64,000 nt of DNA from an uncultured Opitutia bacterium (lineage in GTDB: Bacteria; Verrucomicrobiota; Verrucomicrobiia; Opitutales; Opitutaceae). The position numbers and the translations under genes are program-made. The stretch covers positions 44,260 to 108,259 of the forward strand of contig CAIRCN010000053.1 of the NCBI GenBank assembly GCA_903877135.1, in the 5' to 3' direction. Position 1 is the first letter of the stretch. Every line of letters begins with the position of its first letter. A model generated the notes under the pieces. The model ran no database searches. It saw nothing but the letters and a program-made list of their open reading frames with translations, and was not told where the DNA came from. Shown here piece after piece: positions 1 through 8,987 of the stretch.

Positions 1-454
1 TGACGGGCCCGAAGAGCAGCAGTCGCACGGCCCGGCTGCCGTCACCCGGCGCCAACGCGGCATCGCCCTCGGCGGCGTCGCGCTCGAGGAGTTGCCACAG
101 CAGCACCGCGGCGCCGAATAGGGCGAGATTGGAGAGCAGGAAACCCGCGGCAACCGTGCCTCCGGGCAACCAGCCGCCCAGATGGACGAGGAGCGGATAG
201 AGCGGGAAAAACGCCACTGTCGTCATGACACCCTCGGTGTAACTGTAGCCCCGGTCGGCGATCGCCAGAAACCAGGTGGCATCCCAGCGCGTGAAGCCCC
301 CGAGGAAATCCGGCTCACCGATCTGGAATTTCCCCTTCGCCACGATCAGCGGGCTCAGCCAGCCGATCAGCGCGACGAGGGCGCGGGAACCGAGAACGAG
401 CAGCGCGAGTTCGAGCCAGGGCGTGCGGGGCGAAGCGGGGCGGGGCGATTCCAT
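1..454 (-). CDS. PIG-V-like integral membrane mannosyltransferase, N-terminal part
   Basis: The gene starts with ATG at 454 and runs off the left edge, so only about 151 residues are visible. A transmembrane helix at about residues 12-36 is followed by a loop with RWD at 56-58 in the context RWDATWFLAIADRGY, then FFPLYPLL near 82-89. That layout is typical of the GPI-mannosyltransferase-II/PIG-V-like GT-C family, which uses a polyprenol-phosphate sugar at the outer face of the membrane. The gene lies 13 bp downstream of a polyprenol-phosphate-mannose synthase, which would supply its donor. Acceptor unknown; family call from motif only. Confidence 0.7.
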   Translation of the reverse strand, partial: MESPRPASPRTPWLELALLVLGSRALVALIGWLSPLIVAKGKFQIGEPDFLGGFTRWDATWFLAIADRGYSYTEGVMTTVAFFPLYPLLVHLGGWLPGGTVAAGFLLSNLALFGAAVLLWQLLERDAAEGDAALAPGDGSRAVRLLLFGPV

Positions 455-467
455 GGCGGAGGGAAAA

Positions 468-1202
468 TTAGGCGCTGCGGGGCCGCGGGCGGCGGCGCAG
501 GCCGTTTTGCAGCAGCAGGCGCCAGACCATGAAAATCGCCTCGCGCACGATGTGGCCGGAGAGTTTCGAGTGACCTTCGCGGCGCTCGGTGAAAATGATC
601 GGCACCTCGACGATGCGCAGCCCCTGGCGCCAGAGCTTGTGGGTGAGTTCCATCTGGAAACTGTAGCCGTTCGAGTGCACCGCGCCCAGGTTGAGCGCGG
701 TCAGCGCGCGCCGGTGAAAACATTTGAAGCCGCCGGTCGGGTCGGTGAACGGCATGCCGGTGATCACGCGTACGTAGAGTGCGGCCATTGTGCTGAGCAG
801 GAGCCGGCGCATCGGCCAGTTGATCACGCGGATGCCGCCGAGGTAACGCGAGCCGAGCGCGAGATCGGCCGTGGTGGTGGCCTCGAGCAGGCGCGGGATG
901 TCGGCGGCGTCGTGCGACAGGTCTCCATCCATCTCAAGGATGTAGTTGTAACCGCGCTGGAGCGCCCAGGCGAAGCCGGCGCAGTAGGCCTGCCCGAGCC
1001 CGCTCTTGCTGGCGCGATGCAGGACGAAAATTGAGGGATGCCGCACGGCGAACCCGTCGGCGACGGCGCCGGTGCCATCGGGCGAATTGTCATCGACGAC
1101 CAGCAGATCGACGGCGACGGGCAGGGCCAGAATCCGCGCGACCAAGTCCGGCAGGTTTTTGCTCTCGTTGTAAGTCGGGACGATGACGATCGGGTTGGGC
1201 AT
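468..1202 (-). CDS. Polyprenol monophosphomannose synthase (GT2, DPM1-like)
   Basis: This 244-residue protein is a GT2 enzyme expected to move mannose from GDP-mannose to polyprenol phosphate at the inner membrane face. It has the early PTYNES motif, DDNSPDGT at 37-44 and a DGD at 92-94, with late DPTGGFKCFHR and GHSKLSG segments characteristic of the DPM1/Ppm1 group. It lacks the C-terminal membrane helices of longer DPM proteins, like the soluble Ppm1 catalytic domain. It sits between a GT4 gene (6 bp gap) and a PIG-V-like mannosyltransferase (13 bp gap), in one leftward unit. Specificity for mannose rather than glucose is inferred from family and context. Confidence 0.85.
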   Translation of the reverse strand: MPNPIVIVPTYNESKNLPDLVARILALPVAVDLLVVDDNSPDGTGAVADGFAVRHPSIFVLHRASKSGLGQAYCAGFAWALQRGYNYILEMDGDLSHDAADIPRLLEATTTADLALGSRYLGGIRVINWPMRRLLLSTMAALYVRVITGMPFTDPTGGFKCFHRRALTALNLGAVHSNGYSFQMELTHKLWRQGLRIVEVPIIFTERREGHSKLSGHIVREAIFMVWRLLLQNGLRRRPRPRSA

Positions 1203-1208
1203 GGTCGC

Positions 1209-2849
1209 TCAGAAACAGGCGATGGCGTCCAGGCGGCGGCGGTAGCGCGTGCCGATGACAGCCGGGGAGAACATCTCCTCGATAGCCGCGCGGCCGGCGG
1301 CGCCGATTGCTGCGGCCAGCGCGCGGTCGGCGAAGAGCCGGCGCATCCACTCGGCGGCGTGGGCGGCGTCGGGCTCGGCCCAGGTCTGGCCCTTGGCATA
1401 GGGGCCGCGGCTCTGCGCGATGGTCGTCAGCGTGCAGCGCACGGGGCAGCCGGTGTGCGCGTTGACGAATTCGGCGGTGCCCGACCAGTCGGTCGAAATC
1501 ACGGGCTTGCCGAGAAACATGCACTCGGCGATGGCGAGACCGAAGCCTTCGGAGCGGTGCAGCGAGACGAAGCAGTCGCAGGCGGACTCGAGCTGGTAGA
1601 CCTCGTCGCGGGTCAGCGTGTCGGTGAGGAGCACGGTGTTGGGTAGATCGCGCACGCTGTCGCGGAGGGCGGTGAAGTCGGCTTCATTGCCGGCGACATT
1701 TTGGACCTTCACCACGAGGGCGGCGCCCTGGCCGGCGAGGCCGGACTGGCGGAAGGCCGCGATCGCCGCCGCGGGGTTCTTGCGCTCGGAGTAGGAGTTC
1801 AGGTCGTAGAGCGCGAGAAAGAGAAACTTGCCGGCGGGCAGTCCGAAGCGTGGACGGAAATCACCCTGCGGCCGCGCGAAGGAAATCGCGTGCGGCATGG
1901 TGAGGACGGGCACGGGGGACTTCAGGGAGATCGCGGCGCGCACGAAATCGCTCGGACACCAGACCTCGTCGAAATAGGCGAAGTTCTCCAGCCACGCGTC
2001 GGGAAACTCGGGTAGTTCCCAGGCCCAGTAGGCGATGTTGTATTTGCCGGCGCGGAATGGTTTCCCGTGATGGTGGTCGAGGTCGCGCGAGGCGGGCGGG
2101 TCGAGGTGGACGACGTTGATGCGGTGCGGGTTGGTGTCCTGCAGGCGCGCGGCGTAGGTCTGGTCGCCGAGCCGGTTCCTGCAGTGGAGCTTGAGCGGCA
2201 CGAGCGCGGTCGGCAGGCTGGCGGCGTCGGCGGCGCGGACCATGCAACGGGCCGACTCGCCCACGCCGAGGTCGGCGGCGAGGAAACCCGCGATGTTGAG
2301 GCCGAGGCGCGCGTGCCGACGGGCGAATGCCGCGGAGTAGGGCGCGGAGCGAATGGAAAAATCGAAGACCGTCTCGCCGTCGGCGGTCGCGAGGGAAAGA
2401 ATGCGGAGCTGGCGGTTTTTGTTTTGCGAACGGAAGCGTTGCAGGGGTGCCAGGCGGGTCATGCGGCCGAGCCAGGCGAGCAAGTTGGTCAGACCCACGC
2501 CGCAGAGCCGCAGCCCGATACGCGGACCGCGATTGGCGCATTGGGCGGAAAGGGGGATCGACACCTCGAACGGACCGGGCCGCAGGTCGCGCAGGCGGGC
2601 CACGATCCGGCCGTCGAGGAGGCAGTCCAAGCCCGGGGCGGAGGACTCGAGTCCGCGCACGTCGGGATGCGGGTGGATTTCGCCGCGCAGCGTCAGCCCC
2701 GCTAGCCCTTCGCAGGGCGGAAGCTGGAGCACGGCGGTTTCGCGCAGCCAAGCCGAGTCGGGGCGGAACTCGTCGAAAAAGAGTCCGGCGTAGTGCGAGA
2801 AGCGCCACGAGGTGGCGGCCGCGAAGGAAGTGGAGCGAGCCGTGCGCAT
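1209..2849 (-). CDS. Glycosyltransferase family 4 (group 1)
   Basis: The protein is 546 residues from the ATG at 2849. A longer in-frame start at 2966 is rejected because it would run into the divergent methyltransferase gene and adds a low-complexity basic stretch. The N-terminal 150 residues are a poorly conserved extra domain. The rest is a GT-B fold with the retaining GT4 signature SEGFGLAIAE (E-x7-E) near residues 432-440, followed by GKPVISTDWSG. It probably adds a sugar to a surface glycan. First gene of the leftward unit with the mannose-phosphate synthase. Donor and acceptor cannot be read from sequence. Confidence 0.82.
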   Translation of the reverse strand: MRTARSTSFAAATSWRFSHYAGLFFDEFRPDSAWLRETAVLQLPPCEGLAGLTLRGEIHPHPDVRGLESSAPGLDCLLDGRIVARLRDLRPGPFEVSIPLSAQCANRGPRIGLRLCGVGLTNLLAWLGRMTRLAPLQRFRSQNKNRQLRILSLATADGETVFDFSIRSAPYSAAFARRHARLGLNIAGFLAADLGVGESARCMVRAADAASLPTALVPLKLHCRNRLGDQTYAARLQDTNPHRINVVHLDPPASRDLDHHHGKPFRAGKYNIAYWAWELPEFPDAWLENFAYFDEVWCPSDFVRAAISLKSPVPVLTMPHAISFARPQGDFRPRFGLPAGKFLFLALYDLNSYSERKNPAAAIAAFRQSGLAGQGAALVVKVQNVAGNEADFTALRDSVRDLPNTVLLTDTLTRDEVYQLESACDCFVSLHRSEGFGLAIAECMFLGKPVISTDWSGTAEFVNAHTGCPVRCTLTTIAQSRGPYAKGQTWAEPDAAHAAEWMRRLFADRALAAAIGAAGRAAIEEMFSPAVIGTRYRRRLDAIACF

Positions 2850-2919
2850 GAAGGGTCGGCAGAGGGAATGCGGCCGCGTTTGCCTTGGCAAAGCTTTATC
2901 CGGCGGTTTCGATGGCGGC
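2850..2919. promoter_or_regulatory. Divergent promoter region
   Basis: These 70 bp separate the starts of the leftward GT4 gene and the rightward methyltransferase, so both transcripts must start here or just inside the genes. I could not pick convincing -35/-10 boxes. Confidence 0.3.
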
Positions 2920-3654
2920 ATGGAGCCCGCCGAATACCGCAAGATGGCCGCCGTCGAGGACGGCATGTGGTATTACCGCGCGCTGCACGCGCATGTCGGA
3001 CGGGAACTGACGGCGCACTGTGGCGGCTGGGCGGCGAAAATTCTTGATGCCGGCTGTGGCACCGGCGGGCTGATCCGGCGACTCACCGCGACGGAGCCGG
3101 CGTGGCGGTGGTCGGGCGTGGATGTTGAGCCGCTGGCGTGTGCGCTGGCGCGAGAGCGGTGCGCGGGCGAGATTCGCGAGGCGTCGGTGACCGCGCTGCC
3201 GTTCGCGGTGGGGGAGTTCGACGCGGTGGTCTCGGCCGACGTGCTCTATCATGTGGACGACGACGCGGCGGCGCTGTGGGAGGCGCACCGCGTGCTGCGC
3301 CCGGGCGGAATGCTGGTGGTCAACGTGCCGGCGTATCGCTGGCTGTGGTCCTACCACGACGCGGCGACGCAGGCGCGGCGTCGCTACGGGCGGGGCGAGG
3401 CGATGGCGAAGTTGCGGGCGGCAGGTTTCGGCCCGGTGCGGGCGACGCACTGGAACGCGCTGCTGCTGCCGCTGGTGGCCTTGCGGCGAAAATTACTGCC
3501 GGCGCCCGCGGGCGGGAGCGACGTGCAACATTATCCGCCTGCGGTCGAGTGGGTGTGCAACCTGGCGATGGCGGGCGAAAGCGCGTGGTTGCGCCGCGTG
3601 GGCCGGCTGCCGTTCGGCACTTCGATTTTGGCCGTGGCGCAGAAGACGGGCTGA
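2920..3654 (+). CDS. Class I SAM-dependent methyltransferase
   Basis: The start at 2920 (MEPAEYRKM) is preferred to the ATG at 2812, which would overlap the divergent GT4 start. The 244-residue product has the SAM-binding motif DAGCGTGG near residues 43-50, an acidic motif II region and the methyltransferase-11-type LRPGGMLVVNVPAY. It heads a rightward run of four glycan genes, so a role in methylating a lipid-linked sugar or a polyprenol carrier is plausible. The substrate is unknown. Confidence 0.8.
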   Translation: MEPAEYRKMAAVEDGMWYYRALHAHVGRELTAHCGGWAAKILDAGCGTGGLIRRLTATEPAWRWSGVDVEPLACALARERCAGEIREASVTALPFAVGEFDAVVSADVLYHVDDDAAALWEAHRVLRPGGMLVVNVPAYRWLWSYHDAATQARRRYGRGEAMAKLRAAGFGPVRATHWNALLLPLVALRRKLLPAPAGGSDVQHYPPAVEWVCNLAMAGESAWLRRVGRLPFGTSILAVAQKTG

Positions 3655-3719
3655 GGGCCGCCAAGTTTTGCTTTGAGTCCACGGGGCTGGCTCCCAATAA
3701 GGGGCGCACCATTAGCTTC

Positions 3720-5936
3720 ATGATTTATTTCCTGACGGCCTGTGCGCTGCTCCTGCATCTTCTGTTTTGGGGCGTGGGCTTGGCCCTGTGGGTCACGCCG
3801 GGGCGGTGGCGGCGGTTCTGGCCGGTGTTTTGCGCGCCGATGGGAATCATGCTGCAGTCTCTGGTCGTCTGGGCAGGCGCCTACGCCGATCTGCCGGGCA
3901 CCGACGCCTACGGGCGGTGGAGCGAGTTGGTTCCGGCGGTGCTGCTGGCGGGCGCGTGGTGGCGTTTTGACATGGGCCGGAGCGTGGCCGGCTGGCGCAG
4001 CGTGCGGCGGTTTTGGGGCGTCGGGTTGGCGATGGCGGTATGCCTGATTTTGCTTGTGGGGCCGTTGTCGCGGACCGCGAAATCGCTCACGACGGCGTCG
4101 CTTGGCAGTTGCGATGCGGCGGACTACGCGGCCGGGGCGCGCGTGTTGCAGGAGTTCGCGCACAGTGATCGCAGCGGATTCATCGGGTTGACCGAGGTGG
4201 TCAGCGTGCGGTCCGCGGACAATTTTTTCGATTTCTGGCTGCGGTTGAATCATTTCACGCCCTCGGCGCTGATCGCGCTGAACGGCTCGGTGCTGGGGCT
4301 GGCCCCGTATCGGATCACAGGCCTGCTGACGGCAGTGCTGATGGTGCTGACGCTGCCGCTGGTTTACTGGCTCGCGCGCACGTTGGTGCAACTGCGGCCG
4401 TGGGCGGCGGTGGCGGTGGGGCTGCTTTACGGGCTCAGCCCGGTCACCTGGTATGCGGTGTATCATGTGGCGACCGGCCAGTTGATCGCGGCGCAGGCGA
4501 TCGCGCTGCTGACGTGGGGCGGGGTGGTGCTGTGGCGGCAGCGCGCGGATTGGGCGCGAGGGCTGGCGCTGGGCGGAGTGCTGTTCGCCGGCTACGCGCT
4601 GGTATTGGGCGCCTACAATTTCATCTTGCTGGTCTGTCTGGTGCCGGCGGCGGCGTTTGCCGGCGGGTGGGCGCTGTGGCGCGGGGAGACGCGGCGGCTG
4701 GCGCGTTGGCTCGCGCTCATGCTGGTGCCGCTGGTGCTCGCGGGGCTGGTCCAGGCCGAGCGGGTCGCGGGGCTGATCGAGAGGTTTTCGCTCTTTAAAC
4801 AGTATGACTTTGGCTGGCATATTCCGGTGCTGTCGCCGGAGGGCTGGCTGGGCATGGTGGGCGACGAACGGCTGGGCGCGTTGGGCGGTGGTGCGCGCTG
4901 GCTGCTCATGGGGGCGGCGGTCGCCATGATGCTGGCGGGGTTGATCGTGGCTGTGAGGCGGCGGTCGGTGGCGGCTTGGGCGGTGGTCTGCCTGACGGTC
5001 CCGATTCTGATCGGCTACGGTATTTTGGAGGAGCGGGGTGCGTGGCTCGGCACCAACGCCAGCTACGATGCCTATAAACTTTTCTCCGTTTTTTTCCCCG
5101 GACTACTCGCGGGCTTCTGCGGCTGGATGACATTTTTCTCCTCGTCGCGGCCCGTCGTGCGCGGAATCGCGCTGGCGTTCGGCGTCTTGGTGCTAGTCCT
5201 CAACCTACATGCGGCTTACCGGTTCGGGAGCCAAATGGCGAGCGATCCGCTGGTCGTGGACCGCGAACTGGCGGCGGTTCAGAAACTCGAAACCATGCCC
5301 GCGGTTGACTCGCTGAACATGAATGTGGACGACGGCTGGGCGCGGCTGTGGGCGAATTCCTTCCTGCTGCACCGGGCGCAATATTTCCCGATCCACACCT
5401 ACGAGGGTCGGCTCAACAGCGCGCTCAAGGGCGACTGGGATCTCAACGGCGGCCTGATCCGCGTCAAGGTGCCGGACGCGGAGGGCTGCGTGGTCCTCAA
5501 CGCCACTTATTCCGCGGTGAACACGCACAGTCCGCACTATCTCCGCGCTGAGTTCGGCGACGGCTGGTTTCAAATGGAGCGATTGCCGCGGTTTCCGACG
5601 CGCTGGCGCTGGAGCATGGGGGCGGCGAGCTTGCGCGTGCACAATCCCCAGGCGCGGGCGCTCCGGGTGATCGTTTGGCTGAAAACACGCGGAGTGATCG
5701 CGCGCAATCTGGACGTCTTCGTCGGTAGCCGGCCCTGCGGAAGCGTGCGGGTCGGCGCCGACCTGAAGTTGGTGGAGCTGCCGGAAATCTCCGTGCCGCC
5801 GGGGGACTCAGTCGTCGAACTCCGTTGTCACGAGCCGCCGGGACCGGCCGGGCCGGGAGACGCGCGCACGCTGGGATTTGTGGCCTACAGCATTGAACTC
5901 GACGTGCTGTCCGAGGGAGTTCCCGCCGAAAAATAA
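3720..5936 (+). CDS. Large multi-spanning membrane protein, GT-C-like
   Basis: From the ATG at 3720 (MIYFLTACALL) the product is 738 residues; the frame is open much further upstream but overlaps the methyltransferase. About a dozen hydrophobic helices fill the first 480 residues, with an outward loop carrying SCDAADYA after the third or fourth helix. A soluble region of about 230 residues follows and is probably periplasmic. This resembles lipid-linked-sugar-dependent GT-C transferases of the PMT/ArnT type, but no diagnostic motif is strong enough to be sure. The methyltransferase lies 65 bp upstream and the aminotransferase 35 bp downstream. Confidence 0.65.
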   Translation: MIYFLTACALLLHLLFWGVGLALWVTPGRWRRFWPVFCAPMGIMLQSLVVWAGAYADLPGTDAYGRWSELVPAVLLAGAWWRFDMGRSVAGWRSVRRFWGVGLAMAVCLILLVGPLSRTAKSLTTASLGSCDAADYAAGARVLQEFAHSDRSGFIGLTEVVSVRSADNFFDFWLRLNHFTPSALIALNGSVLGLAPYRITGLLTAVLMVLTLPLVYWLARTLVQLRPWAAVAVGLLYGLSPVTWYAVYHVATGQLIAAQAIALLTWGGVVLWRQRADWARGLALGGVLFAGYALVLGAYNFILLVCLVPAAAFAGGWALWRGETRRLARWLALMLVPLVLAGLVQAERVAGLIERFSLFKQYDFGWHIPVLSPEGWLGMVGDERLGALGGGARWLLMGAAVAMMLAGLIVAVRRRSVAAWAVVCLTVPILIGYGILEERGAWLGTNASYDAYKLFSVFFPGLLAGFCGWMTFFSSSRPVVRGIALAFGVLVLVLNLHAAYRFGSQMASDPLVVDRELAAVQKLETMPAVDSLNMNVDDGWARLWANSFLLHRAQYFPIHTYEGRLNSALKGDWDLNGGLIRVKVPDAEGCVVLNATYSAVNTHSPHYLRAEFGDGWFQMERLPRFPTRWRWSMGAASLRVHNPQARALRVIVWLKTRGVIARNLDVFVGSRPCGSVRVGADLKLVELPEISVPPGDSVVELRCHEPPGPAGPGDARTLGFVAYSIELDVLSEGVPAEK

Positions 5937-5971
5937 TTTGTGACCACAATGCCGCGCTGCCAAGACCAGTC

Positions 5972-7078
5972 ATGCCCGCCCACCCTCTGCTGACCGCCGA
6001 TCCCAAGGCCGACTACCTCGCCCATGCGGACGAAATCCGCGCGGCGGTCGAGCGCGTGCTGGCGAGCGGGCACTATATCCTGGGGCCGGAGGTGGAGGCG
6101 TTCGAGCGCGAGTTCGCCGGTTATCTCGGCGGCGGGCAATTGATCGGCGTGGCCAACGGCACCGAGGCGATCGAACTGGCCTTGCGCGCGGTCGGCGTGC
6201 AACGCGGCGACGCGGTCGCGACTGTGGCCAACACGGTTTCTGCCACGGCGGCGGCCATTGAGCAGATCGGCGCGCGGCCGGTGTTTGTCGAAATCGAGGC
6301 GGACACGATGGTGATGTCGGCCGTCGCGCTCGCGGCTGCACTGGCGCGCGGGCCGGTGAAGGCGGTGGTGCCGGTGCACCTCTACGGTCATCCGACGGCG
6401 ATGCCGGCGATCATGGAACTCTCCCGGCGGCACGGCGCGAAAGTGGTCGAGGACTGCGCGCAGTCGCATGGCGCAGCAGTCGCGGGGAAGAAGGCCGGCG
6501 CCTGGGGCGATGCGGCGGCGTTCAGTTTTTATCCGACGAAAAACCTCGGCGCGCTCGGCGACGGCGGCGCGGTGTTCACGCGCGATGCAGGCACGGCCGA
6601 CGCAGTGCGGCTACTCCGGCAATACGGCTGGCGCCAGCGCTACGTGAGCGAAATTCCCGGCCGCAACAGCCGGCTCGACGAGTTGCAGGCGGCGATTCTG
6701 CGCGTGAAGCTGCGGCATCTCGACGCCGGCAACGCCGCGCGGCGTTTACTGGCCGCGCGCTATCTGGCACTGTTGCGTGACGCGCGGCTGCGTTTACCCG
6801 AGTGGGCTTCTGATGCCGAGCCGGTCTGGCATCAATTCGTGGTGCGCACGCCGCGCCGCGACGATTTGCGTGCTCATCTCGCCGCGCGGCAAATCCACTG
6901 CGGCGTGCTCTATCCTGTGCCGCTTCATCGCCAGCCGGCTTACGCCCGGCCACAGCTGCTTCTGTCCGAGACGGAGCGCGCCTGTGCGGAAGTGCTCTGC
7001 CTGCCGGTGCATCCCGCCATCACGCCGGCGGACGTTGACAGAGTTTCCGAAGAAATCCTTCGTTGGGCCAAGTCATGA
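5972..7078 (+). CDS. DegT/DnrJ/EryC1/StrS-family sugar aminotransferase
   Basis: This 368-residue PLP enzyme transaminates a nucleotide-linked keto-sugar. The catalytic lysine is K190 in SFYPTKNLGALGDGG, D161 in EDCAQSHG should contact the pyridine nitrogen, and NGTEAIELAL near 62 binds phosphate. Full family length. With rmlA and rmlB 2-4 kb away, dTDP-4-keto-6-deoxyglucose or its 3-keto isomer is a reasonable substrate, giving a dTDP-amino-dideoxyhexose; this is inference. The stop overlaps the next start (ATGA), so the following glycosyltransferase is translationally coupled. Confidence 0.88.
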   Translation: MPAHPLLTADPKADYLAHADEIRAAVERVLASGHYILGPEVEAFEREFAGYLGGGQLIGVANGTEAIELALRAVGVQRGDAVATVANTVSATAAAIEQIGARPVFVEIEADTMVMSAVALAAALARGPVKAVVPVHLYGHPTAMPAIMELSRRHGAKVVEDCAQSHGAAVAGKKAGAWGDAAAFSFYPTKNLGALGDGGAVFTRDAGTADAVRLLRQYGWRQRYVSEIPGRNSRLDELQAAILRVKLRHLDAGNAARRLLAARYLALLRDARLRLPEWASDAEPVWHQFVVRTPRRDDLRAHLAARQIHCGVLYPVPLHRQPAYARPQLLLSETERACAEVLCLPVHPAITPADVDRVSEEILRWAKS

Positions 7079-8040
7079 TTCAGTCCGCCCCCGCGCTCAG
7101 TTTTGTCATTCCGCTCTACAACAGCGCGGAAACGATCGGCGCAGTAGTGCGCGGCCTCGAGGCGCTGGCGGTCGCGGGCGGCATGGAAATCGTGCTGGTG
7201 AACGACGGTAGCCGCGACGCGACGGCAGGCGTGTGCCGGGAGTTGGTGCGCACGGCGCGGGTGCCGGTGATTTACGTCGAACACGCGCGCAACTACGGCG
7301 AGCACAACGCCGTGCTCACCGGCTGGCGGCTGGCGCGCGGCGCGCACATCGTGAATCTCGACGACGACGGGCAGAATCCGCCCGCGGAAGCGGCGCGGCT
7401 CTGGGCCCACGCCAAGGCGACCGGGCTGGATGTGGTTTTTGGGCATTATGCGACGAAGCAGCACGCGGCGTGGCGGAATTTGGGCAGTTGGTTTGCCAAT
7501 CGCATGACCGATTGGGCGCTGGAGAAACCGCCGGGATTTTACCTGTCGAGTTTCCGGTGTGTGACGGCGTTCGTTGCGCGCGAGGTCGCCCAGCACTCCG
7601 GACCGTATCCCTACATCGACGGGCTGATTTTGCAGGTGACGCAGCGCATCGGATCGCTCGAGGTGCGGCACGAACAGCGGCGCGTGGGTGAGAGCGGTTA
7701 CACGCTGCGCCGGCTGATGCGGTTGTGGCTGAGCGCGTGGGTGAATTTTTCGGTGCTGCCGTTGCGCGTGGCGACGGTGCTCGGCCTCTCGATGGCGGGC
7801 ACCGGCGTGATCGGTGTCGGCTGGGTCATCTGGCTGCGTGTGATGAACGAAGGCCCGACCTTCGGGTGGGGCTCGATCATGGCGGCGTTGCTGGTGTTTT
7901 CCGGCACGCAGCTAGCGCTGCTCGGCCTGATCGGCGAGTATATTGGCCGAATGTTTCTCACCGTGAACCAGCGCCCGCAGGCCGTGGTGCGCGAGATTTT
8001 CAGGAGTGCGCCGGTGGGAGAATCCGCTCCCAACGGCTGA
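7075..8040 (+). CDS. GT2 polyprenyl-phosphate glycosyltransferase (ArnC/GtrB-like)
   Basis: The start is taken at ATG 7075, which overlaps the aminotransferase stop as ATGA; a start at 7063 is possible. The 321-residue product begins with SFVIPLYNSAETI, carries NDGSRDAT and NLDDDGQNP (the DxD metal site), and ends with two long hydrophobic helices at about 225-300. That architecture matches undecaprenyl-phosphate glycosyltransferases such as ArnC and GtrB, which load a sugar on the lipid carrier. Coupling to the aminotransferase suggests it transfers the amino sugar. The 3' end overlaps a convergent gene by 41 bp. Confidence 0.83.
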   Translation: MIQSAPALSFVIPLYNSAETIGAVVRGLEALAVAGGMEIVLVNDGSRDATAGVCRELVRTARVPVIYVEHARNYGEHNAVLTGWRLARGAHIVNLDDDGQNPPAEAARLWAHAKATGLDVVFGHYATKQHAAWRNLGSWFANRMTDWALEKPPGFYLSSFRCVTAFVAREVAQHSGPYPYIDGLILQVTQRIGSLEVRHEQRRVGESGYTLRRLMRLWLSAWVNFSVLPLRVATVLGLSMAGTGVIGVGWVIWLRVMNEGPTFGWGSIMAALLVFSGTQLALLGLIGEYIGRMFLTVNQRPQAVVREIFRSAPVGESAPNG

Positions 8041-8962
8041 ACTCGCGGTCGATCGCCGCCTCCATGCCGGCCAGCGCGAGCGGCGGCGGCGTGCGCCGCA
8101 GATGCAGCACGTAGGCCAGCGCCTGCCGCGCCGTGGCGTGCTCGGTCGCGGGATGCGGGTCGGTCCACTGCCGGTCAAGATAATGCCAGCACCAGCGGCG
8201 GGCGGCAAGATAGCCAAGCTCGGCGCGCCATTTTTCGGCGAGGCGGCGGCTGTTGGCCTCGTCGTGAAGTTTGCGGCCGGGCGAGGCGCTGATGTGGTGG
8301 CGGATGACGCTGCGGAGCGCGAGGACCGTGGTGCGGCCGACGGCGCGTGCGCGGAGGCAAAGATCGACATCCTCGCCGCCGTTGATGAATCCTTCGTCAA
8401 AGCCGCCGAGTTCGCGCCAGAGTGTGCTCCCGATCAGCAGGCAGGCGCCGGTGACTGAGACAGTGCGCCTGGCGGGGAAAAGCGCGCGCCACCAGTGTGG
8501 TGGGAGCTGGCGCTCGTGCTGCGGCTTGCCCTGGAGATCGATGAACATGCCGGTGTGATCGACCGCGCCGGTGCGGGCGTCGAGCTGGATGTTACCGGCG
8601 ACACCGGCGCGCGGGCCGAGTCGGCGTTGCGCGGCGAGCATGGGCTCGAGCCAGCGCGGCGTGAGGACGAGGTCGTTGTTGAGGAGGACGAGGATGTCAC
8701 CGGTGGCCAGGGCGGCGGCGCGGTTGTTCGCGGCGGCGTAGCCGAGGTTGCGCTCGTTGAGGAGGACGCGGAACGGCGGCCCGAGGGTGGCGAGCCAGGC
8801 GCGCGTGCCGTCGGTGCTGCCGTCGTCCACAAGGATAATTTCGTGCGCGAGGCCGGCGGGCAGGGTGGCCTGCAACGACTCGACGCACGCACGGGTGAGC
8901 GCGAGGTTGTTGAAAAGGGGGATGACGAAGCTGACCGACACGCGAGGGGAGCCTGTGGCCAA
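8000..8962 (-). CDS. GT2 glycosyltransferase, rhamnosyltransferase-like
   Basis: The 320-residue product has the GT2 start VSFVIPLFNN, VDDGSTDGT, the LNNDLVL metal-binding segment and GEDVDLCLRARAVGR, a pattern common in rhamnosyl- and galactofuranosyl-type transferases. No ATG is available: the frame opens with TTG at 8962, with an alternative GTG at 8941 just before the conserved region. It lies 25 bp downstream of rmlA, so a dTDP-deoxyhexose donor is likely. Its last 41 bp overlap the convergent GT2 gene in coding sequence. Confidence 0.8.
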   Translation of the reverse strand: MATGSPRVSVSFVIPLFNNLALTRACVESLQATLPAGLAHEIILVDDGSTDGTRAWLATLGPPFRVLLNERNLGYAAANNRAAALATGDILVLLNNDLVLTPRWLEPMLAAQRRLGPRAGVAGNIQLDARTGAVDHTGMFIDLQGKPQHERQLPPHWWRALFPARRTVSVTGACLLIGSTLWRELGGFDEGFINGGEDVDLCLRARAVGRTTVLALRSVIRHHISASPGRKLHDEANSRRLAEKWRAELGYLAARRWCWHYLDRQWTDPHPATEHATARQALAYVLHLRRTPPPLALAGMEAAIDREFSRWERILPPAHS

Positions 8963-8987
8963 TCACGGCGTCTGCAAGACCGACGCC

